Source: Neolecta irregularis DAH-3
Taxonomy: Eukaryota > Ascomycota > Neolectomycetes > Neolectales > Neolectaceae
Length of the DNA: 12,224 nt
Direction of reading: 5' to 3'
Assembly: GCA_001929475.1 (NCBI GenBank)
Contig: LXFE01000463.1
Span: forward strand, 1-12,224
The position numbers were made by a program, and so were the translations under genes. Below are positions 8,245-12,224 of this stretch, piece by piece; position 1 is the stretch's first letter, and each line of letters begins with the position of its first letter. The notes beneath the pieces were generated by a model. The model did no database searches. It saw only the letters and a list, made by a program, of their open reading frames with translations, and was not told where the DNA came from.

Positions 8245-10068
8245 TTAAGAATGGTACTCTTTATTCAGTTCTTTAGTTATAGAAGGAAGATCGAGGCCAA
8301 GGTAATCGACAATGTATTTGCCAATGTACGTGTTCTCCATGTTTCCTTGTGGAAGTTTCTCCGTTGGTGAGTATGCATAGACATTAACGTCAACGGCAGA
8401 GTGACCATGAGTGCTCCACTATTTTGCTTAGTGTGAAACTAGGTGTTCATAGACATACTCCTAATTGTGCTCTTCGAGAGACGATATCGCTTAAAAGGTA
8501 AGTCGAAGATAACGAGTTGTTGCGGACTTTGACAACAGCGTTGATTTCATCTTCAGTTGCGTCGAGAATTCCGAGACTCTTTTTTATGATATTGTTGGCA
8601 ATAAAAGATTGGATGTCTTGATCATTAGGAAAGGACAAGATTTGCAGGCCAAGGAGTTCAGTTGAAAATGTTGCGTTTGCGAGAACTACATTATTCAGTA
8701 AAGAATTGGAGATCTGTCCACCTTCAGGATGCCATAGGTATTCCGGATATGTTTCGGTGACTTGTCGAGCGACGCTTAACCCCCCAGTTTCATGATCAGA
8801 CGTGGAAAGCAAGACACCGCCATTCTTATTGATAAAGTTTTGTGCCAACGAGAAGACTTGGTCGTACATGAGAACATCGCGAACATGGCTTACTGGATCA
8901 TTATTGTGCGAAGCCATATCAATCCGAGAGCTGTTTGAATGAGACCACCCTTTATGGAGAGGCAGGAATTACCCTTCGATCATCAAGAATAACCCTTGTT
9001 CGCTATCTTCAGTAGCCTTGAGAAGTGCGTTCAAGGCCGTACTACTCATATCGAGCAAGGAGGGTTGCTCAGTGACATTTCGATCAATCTCAAAAGACAT
9101 GTGCTGCCTGTAAGTATCGCATCTTCATAGTAGTATACATCTGAAGCAAATAGACCAAGGAGAGGAAATTTAACTTCAAGACCATCCTTGAGCGCTTCAA
9201 ATTCGCTCAAACTGGTAATAAGGCTGAATTCGTTCTCCTTTGCTTTGGCTATGACATCAATATCGTCTAGACGACATGAGCCATTGGAGTTTTGAGGCAA
9301 AAAGTGACATAGCCCGCCTAGATGTAACTTAGCATATCCAAAACGACTTTATTACCCCCAAACATGAGATCAGTAGTTCTTTGGAGAGGTAATCCACCGA
9401 CCTGTTGGTATGCAATATCATCTTCAAGATCCCTATGAACAACATGTGAATTGAAGCCTGAATACAATTAACACAGATGCTACTGTAGGATCTTTACTTG
9501 CAGGCGTCGCATGGGTAATTCTACTAGTTACTACCAAGCCAGTCATATATCCCAATTTCTTTGCTGCCTCAAGCAAAGTGCCGCAAGCCAGTTTTTCCGG
9601 GTCTATCGCAATAGCGCCGTTATAACTCTTCATAGCACAGCTGAACGCGGTAGCTCCTGCAGCCGAGTCAGTGACTAGACTATCGCTGGATCGAGTCCGA
9701 CTCGATCCGACGAGAAAAGGATCAATGAGAAGATCATGACCAATGGGAAGTTTCTTTATATATTGCTGATATGATCTTGCGAGTGTGAGAGAAGCAGGGC
9801 CCATTCCGTCCGAGATCATGAGAATAACATTCTTCTTTCCTGTGGAAGCGCGTGCATTCCCAAAGAATGAAAAGAGCACAAAGAGCAACAAGAGAAAGAG
9901 CATTGCAGTGATAATCAGGATAACGCGGCGGCGACTGCAATGATTTAGTTTGGATTTTGGGGGACCCAGTAATTCGAATTTCTCAGTATTTGCTGTCGGG
10001 TCACCGTCATCGCTACACGATATATTATCGGCTTCCTCGCTCCTCCAGTAGCTCATTGGCGATCGCAT
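8245..10068 (-). CDS. PHO8: Vacuolar-type alkaline phosphatase (Pho8 family), type II membrane protein
   Basis: Non-specific phosphomonoesterase, expected in the vacuole lumen. Six exons: 10068-9498, 9457-9356, 9317-9139, 9103-8973, 8930-8459, 8418-8245. Introns are 40, 38, 35, 42 and 40 nt, and the product is 542 aa, close to yeast Pho8. A short acidic cytosolic tail (residues 1-48, ending in HCSRRR) precedes one membrane segment (about 49-69, VILIITAMLFLLLLFVLFSFF). The lumenal catalytic domain then shows the metal-binding VILMISDGMG (D87), the nucleophile signature VTDSAAGAT (S135), ITHATPAS, LMFGGGLCHFLPQ, LGLFASDHMSF, LMIEGSRIDMASHNND, STSDHETGGLS and THGHSAVDVNVY. Every intron removal restores one of these blocks; for example 9318-9355 joins MFGG to GLCHFLPQ. 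The ATG at 10068 (MRSPMSYW) is the first in frame; a second Met lies four codons later. The gene is divergent from TAD2 across about 450 nt. PHO regulation is known for yeast PHO8, but I saw no clear Pho4 site here. Confidence 0.95.
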
Positions 10069-10522
10069 CTTCGCAGGAAAATCCAGAAATGACTGTTTAA
10101 TAGGAAAGCAAGCGCGCAATTAGGAAAGAAAACAAAGAACAAAAGGAGATTTTGAGGTTGGCTCGCCTTCATTTCTCTAACTGACCAAGTCTAATATTCG
10201 TGATGGCTTTGATATTTAAATTCTAGTAGTTTGCATTTAAAAATTTGTTTGATGATTTGTCTATGTAGTGTTCTGGTCTCTTATGGATGTTGTATATAAC
10301 GCAACAGATGGTGGAATTCGACGTTTGAAAGTATAGGAACAACATTGTATGATGTTCTTTTACAAGGATCAATGTATTAAGCTGTGGTTCAGTTTTTTAA
10401 TTGGGAAATTCCTGAGCAGAGAATGGAATTTGAGGTTTCTCCGTTCCACTCTTTTCGCATCTGTCTCTTCAAGTCTCATTCTCTCCAGTATCCTTCTTCT
10501 TCTTCTTCTTCTTCTTTCAACT
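10069..10522. promoter_or_regulatory. Shared divergent upstream region of PHO8 and TAD2
   Basis: This 454-nt region separates two start codons pointing away from each other. It has an AT-rich block (about 10205-10250), a TATATAA at 10293-10299 roughly midway between the starts, and a pyrimidine-rich tract from about 10440 ending in a CTT run next to the TAD2 ATG. Promoter function is inferred from position and composition only. An open frame in phase with TAD2 extends back to an ATG at 10349. Confidence 0.5.
10493..10516 (+). repeat. (CTT)8 microsatellite just upstream of the TAD2 start
   Basis: Eight CTT units sit 6 nt before the chosen ATG, within a longer pyrimidine-rich stretch. They are in phase with the TAD2 frame and would encode eight leucines if translation began at 10349. 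More likely this is a leader or promoter pyrimidine tract, common before fungal transcription start sites. Confidence 0.85.
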
Positions 10523-11104
10523 ATGCATTCATTCAATACGGATGAATACTTTATGACAATTGCTCTTGAACAAGCAGCTCTCGCCATCATAGCGAATGAA
10601 ATTCCAGTAGGCTGTGTCTTCGTTCACAATGATCAAGCTCTTTCCAAAGCATACAACGACACAAACAGAAGCCTTAATGTCTCTCAATCCCTTGGACCGA
10701 GCCCTAATGTTGAAGGGCTGTCGACATGCCGAATTTGTAGCCGTTGAGCGCATTCTGGAGCACCATTTACCCTCTATTTTCAAAGATTGCACTCTTTATG
10801 TCACTGTAGAGCCATGTATTATGTGTGCTGTGGCTTTAAAAATTCTGGGAATAAAAAGGGTCGTTTTTGGCTGTGGTAACGATCGCTTTGGGGGAAATGG
10901 TAGTGTTTTCTCAATCCATCAGGAGTATTTCCGCATCCTGGAGTTTCTGATGCTTTCAGCAAAGGGGGATATCAAGTACAGAAGGGAGTTTTGAAAGAGG
11001 AGGCTATCATGTTGTTGAAAGGTTTCTATGGTGGGTGTAATCCTGCGTGTATGCTCAAAGGCTGGAGATAAATGCTAACACTGAGCCCCTGCGCCTGCCC
11101 GTAA
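10523..11104 (+). CDS. TAD2: tRNA-specific adenosine-34 deaminase catalytic subunit (Tad2/ADAT2)
   Basis: Converts A34 to inosine in tRNA anticodons, as a heterodimer with Tad3. Exons are 10523-10678, 10716-10924 and 10960-11046, then probably 11086-11104. Introns are 37 nt (10679-10715, GTCTCT to TGAAG), 35 nt (10925-10959, with CTGAT before TTTCAG) and a probable 39 nt (11047-11085, with TGCTAAC before CTGAG). The protein has the full CDA-fold core: EIPVGCVFVHND, the zinc/catalytic RHAEFVAVE (H56, E58), VTVEPCIMCAVAL (C86, C89), FGCGNDRFGGNGSVFSIH and KGGYQVQKGVLKEEAIMLL. It is a compact 156 aa or so; known homologs are longer. The end is uncertain. Reading through without the last intron stops at 11071, while a further GTAAGA donor at 11101 could lead to an exon ending near 11211. 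The ATG at 10523 was chosen because family similarity begins there (MHSFNTDEYFMTIALEQA). Confidence 0.93.
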
Positions 11105-12150
11105 GAAACCACACGTTCATAAATGCGCTCTCAAGGAGAGAATCCTCTCTTCTGGACCACTTATTAGCAGCAGGACGATTCTCTCGATTCTTTCTGCCCC
11201 ACTCGAAATAATTCCTCCCGTAGAGATCTTGAATACATCAATCGGGGTGACAGAATGAACCTTCAGACAATTACTCTTATGCTTTCGCCACTGGCTCAAC
11301 AGGGAATGCACAAAATCAATTTGGCATCGATATCACTCAAATTTGGTTATATAGTCAAAATAGGTCTTCATCAAATCTGCAGCACTGCAGCATGGTAGCT
11401 TTTAGTTATAAAAATAGAAGAGTTAATATACACTCTATCAATAGGTGTCTGTGGTATGCAACTAATGGCGCGTTTTGCATTGGTGGCGACGCCTGTGATT
11501 GCCCATTGTGGGCCTAACAGTGACGCTTGCTGCTCAGCGTCATAATCTCTTCGGTTGCGTCCAACGGTTTAGTTGTGGTGGTGGCGTGTCTGTGGTTGGT
11601 TCTTGTTGCTGTGGGGTATTCTGGAGTGAAGTCCCCACACGAACACTTCATTTTCCAACCACATTCTCACATTCTGAAACATTCGTGGCGAGACAGTCAA
11701 CCATTTTCTCTTTTTGTAGTTATGTCTGTGTTAAAAAGGAATTTAAACAGGAGGTGCCCGGCCCTGATCGTTTTTTTGCTTATCACAAATTGTGAGCGTC
11801 TGACCGTGATGGTCGGTACTCCGCTGAGCCTTAAATTCGTATATTGGTTGAGTACTCGTATGTAGTAGTCACAGCGAGTATTGGTATACAGTCTTAAGCC
11901 TATCGCGCTCCACGCCAGGCGCTACCTAAATACCCATCCTCGGGCGCCTCTGGCAGCTCCTTAGATCCGTCTCATCTCTTGTCACGGATCACGTGATACA
12001 GTGATCAGGATGATACGACATGAATTTTGTATGTGCAGCATACTTCACCAATGAAAGAAATGACCAGATAGAAATCATTCTATGCTAGCAATTTTGGTTA
12101 TTTAGTGGATATTGTATTGCACCTATCCTAATTGCCAAAAAAACGGGTTG
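11105..12150. other. About 1 kb without a supported gene
   Basis: Open frames at 11499-11795 and 11527-11865 overlap in different phases, have no conserved motif and unusual composition, and I do not call them. A possible last TAD2 exon (11136-11211) lies at the left end. I saw a 7-bp inverted repeat with an 8-nt loop at 11521-11542 and a perfect 10-bp palindrome containing CACGTG at 11988-11997. No tRNA cloverleaf, terminal repeats or transposase-like reading frame could be identified, although decayed mobile DNA is possible. Confidence 0.5.
11988..11997. promoter_or_regulatory. Palindrome ATCACGTGAT with an E-box core
   Basis: Perfect 10-bp palindrome around CACGTG, the core bound by bHLH factors such as Cbf1 and Pho4 in fungi. 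It sits in gene-poor sequence near the right edge. Any target gene would be outside the window, and a single site of this length can occur by chance. Confidence 0.3.
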
Positions 12151-12151
12151 A

Positions 12152-12224
12152 CCTGCCCGCGCGCCTGCCGGAAACGTACCCACCCGCCCACCTGCAGGAA
12201 ACTTTTTCACCCGCCCGCCCGCCC
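12152..12224. repeat. GC-rich 27-bp minisatellite running off the window edge
   Basis: Units at 12164-12190 and 12191-12217 align without gaps over 27 bp (CCTGC, then GGAAAC, then ACCCGCCC). A partial unit (CCTGCCCGCGCG) lies at 12152, and the last bases continue as CCCG repeats. The composition differs sharply from the AT-rich flank. Four CCC runs at 12210-12224, each separated by one G, give a tight G-quadruplex motif on the minus strand. Confidence 0.85.

Noticed and set aside
9307-9318. An 11-nt GTTACATCTAG gap in PHO8 as a micro-intron
   Set aside because: A 38-nt intron at 9318-9355 with donor GTAATA explains the junction and restores the family block MFGGGLCHFLPQ.
3492-10068. Three minus-strand genes as an operon
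   Set aside because: They are eukaryotic intron-containing genes with separate starts, unrelated functions and intergenic gaps of about 230 and 660 nt.
11520-11600. tRNA-like or SINE-like element
   Set aside because: A 7-bp hairpin is present, but no acceptor stem or matching A and B boxes could be found.
11499-11865. Overlapping plus-strand frames as a gene or a retroelement remnant
   Set aside because: Two phases overlap with no conserved motif, no reverse transcriptase, integrase or transposase signature, and no terminal repeats. The longer frame lacks an early ATG.
1-12224. CRISPR array, phage or bacterial mobile element
   Set aside because: No regularly spaced repeats, integrase or bacterial-type genes are present; the window is fungal nuclear DNA.

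Overview
This is eukaryotic, almost certainly fungal, DNA. It carries four recognisable conserved genes, each broken into several exons by very short spliceosomal introns, and the protein set is typical of fungi: a DFG5/DCW1-type wall mannanase, a class II histone deacetylase, a Pho8-type vacuolar alkaline phosphatase and a Tad2 tRNA deaminase. The gene fragments in different frames are not frameshifts. Removing GT...AG introns of 34-44 nt restores conserved, family-length proteins in every case. I cannot fix the lineage from sequence alone. The compact, intron-dense layout and moderately AT-rich composition are the only clues, and no rRNA or tRNA gene is present to place it.

Layout. (1) <3-2387, + strand: 3' part of a large unrecognised Lys/Ser-rich protein whose gene enters from the left edge, with a long disordered middle and a folded C-terminal region. 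(2) 2849-3156, + strand: doubtful small spliced gene for a hydrophobic peptide. (3) 4997-3492, - strand: GH76 cell-wall enzyme, 4 exons, 464 aa. (4) 7583-5229, - strand: histone deacetylase, 11 exons, 656 aa, with a predicted chromo-barrel/Tudor-knot-like module in front of the catalytic domain. (5) 10068-8245, - strand: membrane-anchored alkaline phosphatase, 6 exons, 542 aa. (6) 10523-about 11104, + strand: Tad2, divergent from the phosphatase. (7) 11105-12224: no supported gene, ending in a GC-rich 27-bp minisatellite that runs off the right edge.

The genes do not form a pathway or operon. They are independent housekeeping genes: wall assembly, chromatin silencing, vacuolar phosphate metabolism and wobble inosine formation in tRNA. 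The most interesting observations are the chromo-barrel-like plus HDAC architecture without an Arb2 tail, the tightly uniform 34-44 nt introns (one candidate is a frame-neutral 33 nt), the unrecognised modular protein at the left edge, and the G-quadruplex-forming repeat at the right edge.
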